A stretch of 64,000 nt of DNA from the NCBI GenBank assembly GCA_963682025.1, contig OY821517.1:235504749-235568748 (forward strand), written 5' to 3'. Positions 11,403-21,994 of the stretch are shown here, one piece after another (the stretch's first letter is position 1; the number at the start of each line of letters is the position of its first letter). The notes beneath the pieces were generated by a model that had not been told where the DNA came from, did no database searches, and saw only the letters and a program-made list of their open reading frames with translations. The stretch is from Cordilura impudica. Its lineage: Eukaryota > Arthropoda > Insecta > Diptera > Scathophagidae. The translations under genes were made by a program, and so were the position numbers.

Positions 11403-11856
11403 GGCCGCACTGTGTAAGATTTTGCCAATCTAGGGGGATTTAATGAAAAAAAAAGTGCTTCAAATTTGATCATATGTTCCTAGATGTTAGAAAAATATCC
11501 TATTATTACGAAAATAAACACAAAACGTAACACAAAAATGTTGTTAATATGATGACGGCTATCAAACAGGTGTTATTGAAATGCATTTAAATGCAAGTTT
11601 GACAGCTGGCAAAAGTCATCGAATTAAAAGTGGTTAGAATTAAATCGTGTGTGCTTTTTTTCCAAAAAAAATTTTTTTTCTTTTATCTCAATAGTTCAAC
11701 TATAAAATTTTGAATAAATTATTCAAAAAATTTTAAGTGGAGTATTTAAATAATTTTGCTTCATAAAAAGCTAAAAAGTAAGTAAGTGTTAAAAAATCTT
11801 AAACTTTTCATAGACTAAAACTTTCATATTCTATCAGATTCTACTTTGCCACCACA

Positions 11857-13438
11857 ATGAGGATCATCGAAAAGATTCCCGAAACTGATTCCAAGAATAA
11901 AATCTTGCCCATATTTTGCCCAAAGGTATCGTTTTTTAATATGTCTGAAATATCGCACCAGGAACTTTTTCATGTTTGGTTAAATAACATCAAACCAGAA
12001 AGGTTCGAAGCGATTTTAAAATTCGTTTTAACAATTTTTGGAAGAGATGTGGACTGTGAAAAGTTAAAAGCACGTTTTCGAAAGCTATGCTACGATTTTC
12101 AAGTGAGATGGGATAAATCTCGACGAGTTAGGCCCAGATTTATGCATGATAATGCTTTATGGCTTAAAACAACAATTCAAGCTGCAGAGTTCATTCTTGA
12201 TTCATTCATTCATTCAACTTCAAAAAAAAGTCTCAATGTCGGAAGAGAAGAAAAAGAATTCTCAGAATGTTGTCTTAAAACAAAACAACGAAAATGTATG
12301 GAGCTTATATCTAATATATCTACAGATCACTTGATAATGGCAACTGAACTGAAAATTCGATCTTGCGGGAAAAGGGACGCAGCCGATCTTGTGAAGGAAT
12401 TAGCAAACGCTTCGCCATCAAGAGGTACAATTATAAAAAAGGCCAGACTAAGTGTTGTGGAATCAAAGCGGCTTTCAGCGGATAAAGCACTGGCCATGAT
12501 AATAGACGCAAATTTATCAACACACCAATATCTGGCAATACGGCAGCACACAAAGCATTGCAGTCCTAAATTATATCCGTGTTATGACCTTGTAAAGCAG
12601 TCAAAACTGTTGTGTTATCCAAATAATATTACTGTGACGGAAACATGTGCTGAAATTAATTTGCAGTCGTTAATAGATCACACAGTAAAACGATTGATAA
12701 GTGCACTAGAAGAGGTTTTCAAGTCGTTACCTGATCTTAAAGATGAAGTATGCATAATAATAAAATGGGGATGCGATGGTGCTGAACAGAATCGGTATAA
12801 GCAAAAATTTACGAATGAAAATTTGTCAGATGAAAGTTTATTTTCTATATCTATGGTACCTCTTGAACTTTTTTCAATGATTAGAGAGGAAAAGAGAATT
12901 TTGTGGCAAAACCCTGCTCCATCCTCGACCAGATATTGTCGGCCTATCAAAGTTATTTTTACAAAAGAAACACGTGAGGTAATTATAAAGGAAGTGAATC
13001 ACATTCAGGATCAAATTTCAGTTTTGATTCCTACTATCGTCAAAACTAACAATTTTAATTTCAAAGTTAGAGCTTCTCTCGTTTTATGTCTGATTGACGG
13101 AAAAGTCTGTAACGCGCTATCATCGTATACGTCATCGCAAGTATGCTATTTGTGTGGTGCTACACCAAAAACCATGAACAATTTAAGTGCCTTATCAGAG
13201 CGGAAAATCGACGAAAACATCCTTGCTTTAGGCCTTTCGCCTCTACATGCGTATATAAGATTTATGGAATGCTTGCTGCACATTTCGTACAGAATCGAAA
13301 TTAAAAAATGGTATGTGTCAGGTGAGGACAATAAATCTAAAGTAGCTGAAAAAAGAAAAAAATTCAAGACAGCTTTAAAAAAGAAATGGGTCTTTTAGTG
13401 GATATGCCGAAGCAAAAAACCGGTAACACTAATGATGG
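11857..13438 (+). pseudogene. Transib1 transposase, 5' three-quarters (unit 1)
   Basis: An open frame from ATG 11857 to 13398 (513 codons) carries the Transib/RAG1 core: IKWGCDGAEQ (first catalytic Asp, equivalent to the RAG1 CDG site), ILWQNPAPSSTRYCRPIK, CLIDGKVCNAL (second catalytic Asp) and SSQVCYLCGAT (a CxxC zinc pair as in the RAG1 ZnH2 module). Then come LSPLHAYIRFMECLLHISY and KKWYVSGED. Near 13360 an A-run one base off phase shifts the frame. The expected continuation MGLLVDMPKQ...NTNDGN is readable to the insertion target at 13439. The homopolymer shift could be real or an assembly error. This copy keeps the ATG that unit 2 has lost. Confidence 0.85.
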
Positions 13439-13442
13439 CAAT

Positions 13443-14475
<1,033 letters not shown>

Positions 14476-14479
14476 TTAA

Positions 14480-14491
14480 TGGCGCAGCCGG
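14480..14491 (+). promoter_or_regulatory. Primer binding site
   Basis: TGGCGCAGCCGG starts four bases after the 5' LTR. A TGG start is expected for pairing with a tRNA CCA end. It resembles the TGGCGCAGTCGG site of some fly gypsy elements. The exact tRNA was not verified. Confidence 0.65.
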
Positions 14492-15516
14492 TCTTCGGAA
14501 CAAAAATCGTTCCTTGTTTAATTAATTATTTGACTTTTTTTTATGTATCAGGTGTAGGGAGTTAGTTGTGAGGATATAAAGCCAACATTATTGGTTAACA
14601 TTAAAATCGTTCGTTGTTAGGATAATTAATTATTTGTTTTATTGTACTATTTACCAGGTGTAGGTAGTTAATTGTCTTAATTTGTTTTATTTATTTTAGT
14701 TTTCGGGTCGATTAATTTTTAGATTATTGGATTCGTTTGGGGAATAATATTTTTTTTGTGTTTAGTTTGTTACTACTTTATTGTTTTTGGAAATGTGCAT
14801 TTTCATTGATTGTTTTGGTTTATAGATTGTTTTAGAGGATATTGCATGCGTTTTAATTTCTGCGTGTATTTTAATTTAGTTTTGATTTATCAGATAGTTA
14901 GTTGTAGAGTATTAAATATATATATTTTTTTTTTGTTTTGTTTCTTTAACAAGTTTGGGATCGTCTTTAATTTGGATTTTGTTCATTTTTTTTTTTTTTT
15001 TTTTTTTAGTCAGGGAATGGTCTTAAAGTTGATTTTTATTTTTATTGCGTAATTTTATCAAATATATTATATTTTATTTTATCACATATATTAAATATGG
15101 GTTGCGAGTAGGGTTTGAATATTTATGAGTTTGAATATTTATGGGTTTTTATTTTTTTTTGCAATATATTTAATTGAGTTTTAATTTTATTGGGATTTTG
15201 ATTTTAATTATGAATATGTTTGTTCGAAAGCGCATCATTTTGATGTGAGTTTTCTGATTGTTTTTTTTTTATTTGTTTGTGAAAATTAGGTTATTGATGA
15301 ATTTCCATTAATTTTAAATTACAGATGAATGTTTAATTATAGGTTGGTTTGTTACTCTCAGATTTTATTGTTTTTATATAAGGAGGGATTTTTATTTTTT
15401 TTCAACATATAGTTTTAGCAATCAAAGCGATATAATTTTTTCTGTTTTTGTTTTATTTAGAACTATAAAGATAATTTTTTTTTACGGTTTAGTAGGGACT
15501 GGGTTGGTAAGTTCGT
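14492..15516 (+). other. Long T-rich leader before gag
   Basis: About one kilobase between the primer site and gag is almost devoid of coding potential and extremely T-rich on the plus strand, with many T8-T20 runs. This region probably forms the untranslated RNA leader. No splice or packaging signal could be identified by eye. Confidence 0.6.
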
Positions 15517-17169
15517 ATGGAGCAAACACTGGTCGAGTTAGAACAGGCGAAACAGCTGCTAGCGGACTTCAGGGCAAAGACGGATTATTTCCTCGAAAGG
15601 CTTTGGGGTGAGGTCAGACGTCGGTGCCAGACCCAGGAGAATTTTCATCTCATAAAGGCTAAGGTTGACGGTACCTGGAAAATCACTAGATTGGAAGAGG
15701 CCGATCTAGTGCTAGAGGAGTTGTGCCGGTTGGTTGAAACTCAAGAGGAGTGTAATACCAAGAAGATCTTGGAGCTTAAGGAAGAATTGGAGGCTCTCCA
15801 AAATCAAAACAAGAGACTTAAGAACGAAATTCAGGAGAATCTAAAGGAGGCCGAGATTTTAGACAAAGAGAACGAGGCCCTACGGAGGACAATATCGGGT
15901 ACAGGCGCGTCCTCGGTCAGAAGATTAGAGTTCGAGGACCTCGAGGAAGCCAATAGGAGAGTTTCCGAGTTGCAGGGTCAGCTACGTTTAGCACAACAAG
16001 AGCGCAGTATACAGACGGGGGATCTGTACCATAAGGAGCCTAGGGGGCAACAGCCAACACAGATGATGTCCTCCCAGGATATTCTGAAAACGGTCAAGGC
16101 GTTAGTGCCTACGTTCGGCGGCGAGCCATCGCCAAGTCTGCAAACAGAAGTGTATAAATTCATTGATGGATGTAGGTTGGCGGCGAAAGGGGTACCGCCG
16201 GAAAAGGTGGAAGAATATTTGGAAATTGTGAATAAGAGGCTTTACGGGGATGCATACCAGTTGGTGAGGTTACGTACCTTTACGTCAGTAGATGAGTTGT
16301 TGGCACTTGTAAAGTCAACATATTTAAAGAGTAGGTCGCTTGACTCGGTGCTAAGGGAGCTATATGAGGCCAGCCAGACAAGGGATGAGGATGTGAAACA
16401 GTTTGCTAGGCGTCTTCAGACATTAGCAGCAACAGCTCATGCCATACTAGATGAAAATTATAAAGGCAGAAAGGACGAGATAATGACTATTGAGATAGAA
16501 AGAAAGGTAAAGTCAGCATTCACATCTGGCCTGAGGGATCCAATGCAGCGTGGTAGGCTGTTGGCAAGCAGCTCATGTAAGTTGGACGATCTCTTGATTG
16601 AAGCACTGGCGGCTCAATCAACTCTTTGGCGGGGGGATGATCCTCCGTTAAGGGGTGTAAATTTTAACGAGGAGTACACCCGCGAGGATCCAGTCTCGGG
16701 TCTCGTGGCAGCCGTAGAACAGTTGTTGCGCAGGACGGAGGCAGATAGGGCAGCTCCGCTCACCAATGCTGGGTCAAGTGGTACGGCATACAATAATGCT
16801 GGGTCAAGTGGTACGGCATACAATAATGCTGGGTCAAGTGGCAATACATACAGTAATACTGGGTCAAATGGCAATGCATACAAAGCACCGCCCTGTTCGT
16901 TCTGTCAACGGGCGGGACACACTCGTGATGTATGCTGGACGAGAAAAAATACCCCATATTGTGTTGAATGTAGAATATACGGCCATGAGCCAGGTAGGAG
17001 CTGTGGTAGGGGACCCTCGACGATGGAGAGAGGGCAACCTGGAGGTTCGAGACCAAAAGGGAAATGCTATAATTGCGGCAAGGAGGGACATTTTGGTAGG
17101 CAATGTACACAGGGGAGAAATGTGTCGGGAAACGGGCAGGGCCACCGACTCGATCACGCCAAAGTCTAA
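15517..17169 (+). CDS. gag: Gag polyprotein of the 11.1-kb element
   Basis: The frame is 550 codons and intact. Residues about 1-180 are charged and rich in Glu/Lys/Leu, consistent with coiled coil (EELEALQNQNKRLKNEI). A capsid-like helical region follows (LVPTFGGEPS...FIDGCRLAA...YLKSRSLDSVLREL), similar in layout to gypsy Gag. Then comes a fourfold NNAGSSGTAY-type decapeptide repeat, and three zinc knuckles: CSFCQRAGHTRDVC, CVECRIYGHEPGRSC and CYNCGKEGHFGRQC. It should assemble particles and bind RNA. The stop is overlapped by the protease frame with a slippery site at 17127. The ATG at 15517 is the first in frame after the leader and is a reasonable start. Confidence 0.9.
   Translation: MEQTLVELEQAKQLLADFRAKTDYFLERLWGEVRRRCQTQENFHLIKAKVDGTWKITRLEEADLVLEELCRLVETQEECNTKKILELKEELEALQNQNKRLKNEIQENLKEAEILDKENEALRRTISGTGASSVRRLEFEDLEEANRRVSELQGQLRLAQQERSIQTGDLYHKEPRGQQPTQMMSSQDILKTVKALVPTFGGEPSPSLQTEVYKFIDGCRLAAKGVPPEKVEEYLEIVNKRLYGDAYQLVRLRTFTSVDELLALVKSTYLKSRSLDSVLRELYEASQTRDEDVKQFARRLQTLAATAHAILDENYKGRKDEIMTIEIERKVKSAFTSGLRDPMQRGRLLASSSCKLDDLLIEALAAQSTLWRGDDPPLRGVNFNEEYTREDPVSGLVAAVEQLLRRTEADRAAPLTNAGSSGTAYNNAGSSGTAYNNAGSSGNTYSNTGSNGNAYKAPPCSFCQRAGHTRDVCWTRKNTPYCVECRIYGHEPGRSCGRGPSTMERGQPGGSRPKGKCYNCGKEGHFGRQCTQGRNVSGNGQGHRLDHAKV
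16762..16881 (+). repeat. Four in-frame 30-bp repeats within gag
   Basis: Four consecutive units around AATGCTGGGTCAAGTGG encode a Gly/Ser/Asn/Tyr decapeptide each. The first three are almost identical and the last two have drifted. They form a flexible linker between capsid and nucleocapsid. Confidence 0.9.
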
Positions 17170-17777
17170 TACCGTTGGTAACATCGGAATCTGCGAAGGC
17201 GGCTGAGGTAGGACCCATTGCGGGGTCGGATATGAATATAGGGGGGATTTCAGCTAGGTGTAGTTACGCAGATTCGGTGTTTGTAAGATTGCCATGTGCT
17301 TGGGCAAAGACGGGGTGTCTGAATTTATTAGTGGATACAGGGGCAGACACCAGCCTGGTAAAGGATAGCAGTCTTACGGGGGATATTAGTGTGGACGGGA
17401 CGGTGGTAAAGGACCTGCGAGGAGCATTCGGAGGATTCTCCAGAACTATAGGGTTAGTCAGGATTAAGCATTCGGACATCGCCGAATTGGGGTTCGATAT
17501 GCATTGTGTGGATAAGCATGATAATTTGCCGGGCGATGGTATTTTAGGTCGCGATAATCTATGGGGACGCTCCGTCACTGATACGATTAATCTTTCTCTG
17601 AAACTGTACTCGAATGGAGGTGAGTGGAACTTACCTCTGGTTTCTTTGAGGGAGGCCACGGGTTCGGGGGCAGTAAATATCGTGGAGAAAACCATAGTGG
17701 CGAAGGCGAGAACAGTGTCTATTGCAACCATGGGGATCAATACTAAACATACTACAGTGGAAGTGGAGAAGCAATAA
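17103..17777 (+). CDS. pro: Retroviral-type aspartic protease (PR) of the 11.1-kb element
   Basis: The frame is -1 relative to gag and overlaps its last 70 bases (frame open from 17100). The core LLVDTGADTSLV at about 17325-17360 holds the catalytic DTGA triad, and DGILGRDNLW is the partner motif near the end of the fold. The ATG at 17103 is probably not used as a start; access is expected through the GGGAAAC slip. A TAA at 17775-17777 separates it from pol in the same frame. Confidence 0.85.
   Translation: MYTGEKCVGKRAGPPTRSRQSLIPLVTSESAKAAEVGPIAGSDMNIGGISARCSYADSVFVRLPCAWAKTGCLNLLVDTGADTSLVKDSSLTGDISVDGTVVKDLRGAFGGFSRTIGLVRIKHSDIAELGFDMHCVDKHDNLPGDGILGRDNLWGRSVTDTINLSLKLYSNGGEWNLPLVSLREATGSGAVNIVEKTIVAKARTVSIATMGINTKHTTVEVEKQ
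17127..17133 (+). promoter_or_regulatory. -1 ribosomal frameshift slippery heptamer GGGAAAC
   Basis: The gag-frame codons read tcG GGA AAC, an exact X-XXY-YYZ site. It lies inside the 70-base window where gag and the protease frame overlap, upstream of the gag stop. The same heptamer is used at gag-pro junctions of some retroviruses. The downstream sequence is GC-rich, but a pseudoknot was not computed. Confidence 0.8.
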
Positions 17778-20657
17778 TTGTCACCAGGAGTATATCTAGG
17801 GGCCGCGCTAACCAACGTAAAGGATGGGGTGGTGAAAGCGCCCATTCTGAATTCTACTGAGGTTGACTACTACCTAAAGGATGGGTTTATGCCAAAATTC
17901 AGTGGATTAGTAAATTTAAAAGATCCAGGTGCGGGTTTGGTGACGCACGTGCAGGAGGTAGATGTCAAGGAGAGGGTCAGTAGGATAATGGCCACAATAA
18001 AGACCGATGCCGACTTGAATAGTGAGGAAATGTCGTCCATTCAGGCGATATGCGCAACGTACCATGATATCTTTTGGTTAGAGGGTGATAAACTATCTTG
18101 CACGAATATGGTGAAACAAAAAATTCCCGTGCAGCCTGGACAGCTGCCGATTAATCAGAAGCAGTACAGGTTACCTCAGATTCATCGTGAGGAAATTAAT
18201 CGGCAGGTCCAGAAGCTCCAGGACGATGGCATAATTTCACATAGCGTGTCACCGTGGAATTCGCCCTTACTATTGGTTCCAAAGAAATCGTCGAAGGCAG
18301 GGACCAAGAGCTGGCGACTGGTGGTAGACTTTCGTAAACTGAATGAGGCAACGCTGAAGCAGGTATTCCCCATTCCAAGGATGGATGAAATTTTGGACCA
18401 GCTGGGCAGCAGTAGATATTTTTCCACGTTGGATTTGGCCAGTGGTTATCATCAGGTGGAAATGGATAAACAGGACAAAGAAAAAACAGCATTCAGTACG
18501 GCGTTGGGTTACTTTGAATTCAATAGGATGCCATTTGGATTAACGGGCGCACCGGCAACCTTCCAAAGATTAATGAATCATGTGCTAACAGGTCTTCAGG
18601 GCATTGAATGTTTTGTATATTTGGACGATATTGTCATATATGGTAGTAGTCTGGCCGAACACGACTCAAGGCTATGTAAAGTGCTGCAGCTGTTGAAGGA
18701 AAATAATTTAAAGGTAAAAACGGAGAAATGTAACTTGCTGAGGCGGGAAATAGTGTATTTGGGCCATAAGTGTTCGGAGAATGGAGCGCTTCCCGACCCA
18801 GAAAAGGTGAAATGCGTTAAGGATTTTCCGCCACCAAGGAACAAAAAGGAAGTGCAATCGTTTTTAGGACTGGTAAATTATTACCGTAAGTTCATTCCCG
18901 GGACGGCCAACGTTGCCTTGCCAATAAATAAATTGCTTCGCAAGGATCATGCGTTCAATTGGACACAAGGCTGCCAGCGTGCCTTCGAGGAGCTTAAAAA
19001 GGCGATAATGTCGCCACCAGTGTTGGCATACCCTGATTTTTCAAAACCTTTCGTGTTGACCACGGATGCTAGCGGGGGAGCGATAGGAGCGGTTCTTTCC
19101 CAGGATAGTGGCGGGGGCGATCGGCCCATTGCGTTTGCAAGCCGTTCGTTGAATGGGGCGGAAACTCGATACTCCACGATAGAGAAGGAGTTTCTGGCAA
19201 TCGTATGGGCGGTCAAAAATTTTCGGCCATACTTGTTGGGTCGGCACTTTAAGATTTTTACCGATCATCAACCGCTGAAAGGCATTGCGAACTTGAAGGA
19301 TCAAACTGCAAGGTTGGCGCGCTTTAGACATAAGCTGTCAGAATATGATTTTGAAATCTGGTACAAGCCGGGCAAGAAGAATCAGAATGCGGATGCGCTC
19401 AGCAGGATACCATATTCGACGGAGGAAATACTGATAGTTAAAACTAGGGCCATGTTGAAGGGCGAAGGAGATAATCATGCGGGGAGCTCAGGTCACGGGA
19501 AGGACAAGGTGGTTCACAGCGGGAACAAAGAGAGTAGTGAAAAAGGACCAAGTGATGTTAATGACCCACCGGTCGAGGTAGTGGTCGATGGGGAACCAAG
19601 GTATGTGGTGTTAAAGGATCCTAAAGAGATCGTGACAGTGTTAAAGGATTTTCACGATAGTCCTTTGGGCGGTCACGTGGGTGTGCAGGCGACCGTTAAA
19701 AGGATAAGGAGGCAATTTCGCTGGGTCGGCATGCACACGGATATTAAACAATATGTGAAGAAGTGCGTTAAATGTCAGCAAAATAAGAGTGCCAAGAAAA
19801 CGTTTATGCCGATGGTCCTCACGGATACTCCTAGTCGACCTTTTCAGAAGGTATATATGGATATGGTGGGACCTCTCCCTGAAAGCACTACGGGTAACAA
19901 ATTGATATTGACTTTTCAAGATGATTTTTCGAAATTCATGTTGTGCGCAGCAATGCCGGATGGGGAGGCTAGTACTGTGGCGAAAATTTTCTTTAACGAA
20001 ATTATAGCTAAGTACGGTGTTCCAAGCATGCTGGTCACGGACAATGGGACAAATTTCGTGTCAAAGGTATTTTCTGATACCTGTAGGCTGTTAGGGGTCG
20101 GGAAATTGAACATCACTCCATATCACCCGCAGGCAAACGGCTCATTGGAAAGGAGTCACCGTCCTTTGGCGGAGTACTTGAGGAGCTTCGTCAATGAGGA
20201 TGGAAGCAATTGGGACCAATGGCTGGCACCGGCTATGCATGTGCACAACAACACTGTACATTCATCTACGGGGCAGACCCCATTTAAGACATTATACGGT
20301 TTCGACATCGACTTACCGACTAACCTAAGTAAAAAATGTGCACCACTTTACAATACGGATGACCCAAACAAGGTCCTTAAATATCAGATACAGCGCTCGC
20401 ATGAACTAGTGCGAAAGAATCAGACGAGGGCTAAGTTGTTGTCGAAAAAGGCTTATGACAGAAAGGTAAATGCTGTGTCCTTTGCAGTAGGTGATAGGGT
20501 GCTCGTTAGGAACAACACCAGGAAAAATAAGTTTTCACCCATTTGGACTGGACCTTATGAGGTAGTTGGGGTAAACAGTCCGGTAACGTCCACGGTGCGC
20601 ATAAAGGGGAAGAATCGTAAGTGGCATAATAACCATTTACGGGCGTTCCACCAGTGA
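17778..20657 (+). CDS. pol: Pol: reverse transcriptase, RNase H and integrase
   Basis: This is a 959-codon open frame with no ATG at its head, since it continues the protease frame after one TAA. RT spans about residues 125-305 with RLVVDFRKLNEAT, FSTLDLASGYHQV, MPFGLTGAPATFQ and the catalytic YLDDIVIYG near residue 280. RNase H follows (TTDASGGAIGAVLSQ, IEKEFLAIVWA, FTDHQPL, NADALSR). Integrase has the zinc module GGHVGVQA...CVKCQQNK, then MDMVGPLP and VTDNGTNFVS for the two Asp, and a HPQANGSLERSH block with the Glu. The C-terminal tail has GPYEVVG and no chromodomain. All catalytic residues are present, so apart from the TAA it looks functional. Confidence 0.92.
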   Translation: MSPGVYLGAALTNVKDGVVKAPILNSTEVDYYLKDGFMPKFSGLVNLKDPGAGLVTHVQEVDVKERVSRIMATIKTDADLNSEEMSSIQAICATYHDIFWLEGDKLSCTNMVKQKIPVQPGQLPINQKQYRLPQIHREEINRQVQKLQDDGIISHSVSPWNSPLLLVPKKSSKAGTKSWRLVVDFRKLNEATLKQVFPIPRMDEILDQLGSSRYFSTLDLASGYHQVEMDKQDKEKTAFSTALGYFEFNRMPFGLTGAPATFQRLMNHVLTGLQGIECFVYLDDIVIYGSSLAEHDSRLCKVLQLLKENNLKVKTEKCNLLRREIVYLGHKCSENGALPDPEKVKCVKDFPPPRNKKEVQSFLGLVNYYRKFIPGTANVALPINKLLRKDHAFNWTQGCQRAFEELKKAIMSPPVLAYPDFSKPFVLTTDASGGAIGAVLSQDSGGGDRPIAFASRSLNGAETRYSTIEKEFLAIVWAVKNFRPYLLGRHFKIFTDHQPLKGIANLKDQTARLARFRHKLSEYDFEIWYKPGKKNQNADALSRIPYSTEEILIVKTRAMLKGEGDNHAGSSGHGKDKVVHSGNKESSEKGPSDVNDPPVEVVVDGEPRYVVLKDPKEIVTVLKDFHDSPLGGHVGVQATVKRIRRQFRWVGMHTDIKQYVKKCVKCQQNKSAKKTFMPMVLTDTPSRPFQKVYMDMVGPLPESTTGNKLILTFQDDFSKFMLCAAMPDGEASTVAKIFFNEIIAKYGVPSMLVTDNGTNFVSKVFSDTCRLLGVGKLNITPYHPQANGSLERSHRPLAEYLRSFVNEDGSNWDQWLAPAMHVHNNTVHSSTGQTPFKTLYGFDIDLPTNLSKKCAPLYNTDDPNKVLKYQIQRSHELVRKNQTRAKLLSKKAYDRKVNAVSFAVGDRVLVRNNTRKNKFSPIWTGPYEVVGVNSPVTSTVRIKGKNRKWHNNHLRAFHQ

Positions 20658-21959
20658 TCGCATTATTTGGTCTGAAATCATTCCATTTAATACACATGTC
20701 CATGATGAAGGTTTTGTTTTATTGTATATTTTAGTAATTTTGTATTTGAGGTGGTGAGGGGAAGGTTGGGGGTTTACGCGTAACCCGCCGACAAGTGTCT
20801 CCCACCAGGAAGCCTCAGTTTTTTTTATATATGGAGGGTGACGCCATGTGTAGCGGGCACACCTCAGTGGTTGAGAATGGTTCAATGGATTGAATCTGGT
20901 ATGGGGAGTCAGAAGCGAGTCTCGCAAAATTCGCGGCATACACTGTGGGGAGGGTTTTTGCCGAGAATAGCCTCACAGTGGCCCGGTTCCGGTTTGCGGA
21001 ATGCAACAGGAAACCCTTCTGCTCCAGAGAAGGATGACGCGTTGTGTGCGGTCATGGGTGGCAGTGTTTAGGAAGGACACGTGCCTTAATTTGATGTTAT
21101 TTATTTTGAAGTGTTTTTGAAACTTTAGGCTGGACATGTGTATACAAGGGGGCTTAGATATGATTTCGGTCGGACCACCGATGGGTCGGCTTGCTGGTGT
21201 CTTATTGCCGTAGAAATAGGAACAGTGCTGCTGTTAGGGAAAAATGCTTTATTTATTTTATTTATTAGAGCAAAAGTAACCATTCAGTAAAATACAGTGA
21301 TTTGAGTTGTTTTTCTGTCAAAGGTGTAAATGCATATTTGTATAGTATTAGCTGAGTTTTTTTTTTCCCCTATGACATTTTTCTTTTAGCATGGGTTGGA
21401 GACAACCGGAATTTGGGGTCGTTTAGATGGTCGCCGCACTCCTACGGTTGGGCCGACGAGGCCACGACATACTTTTCGGATGCAGTGGACACTCTGATGG
21501 AGGAGAAATTATATATAAGAAAAGATATTAAAAAGAACAGAAAAAAAAAATAATAAGAAAAGATGCGAAATCTCCCCATGTAAAAAAAAAAAAATAAAAT
21601 ATATATTAATAACGAGAAAAGATGGGAGATTCCTCACTTTTTAAAACTAAAAACGATTGAAAAAAAAAAAAAAGAAAAAAAAATATATATAATAATAATG
21701 AGAAAAGATGGGAGTTCTCCTCACCTAAAAAAAAAAAATTAAAAGAGAAGACTCCCCACATAAAAAAAAATATGGTTGAAAAAAAAAATATATATAAGTA
21801 TGAAAAAAAAAAACAATAAGAAAAGATGGGAGGACCCCTCCGTAAAAAAGAAAAGAGTAATTAGAATAAAAAAAAAAATGGGAGGTCTCCCCATACATAC
21901 ATATTGAAAAAAAAGAAAAAAAAAAAAACAAATGAATATATATAGATAATAGCATACAT

Positions 21960-21994
<35 letters not shown>

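Noticed and set aside
11408..11440. CACTGTG considered as an isolated V(D)J-like recombination signal
   Set aside because: It is the tip of Transib1 with matching inverse tip and TSD; there is no need for a separate signal.
16614..17218. Open frames opposite or shifted to gag (for example, a Leu/Pro/Tyr repeat frame on the minus strand)
   Set aside because: They are frame shadows of the decapeptide repeats and zinc-knuckle region; the gag frame has the domain structure.
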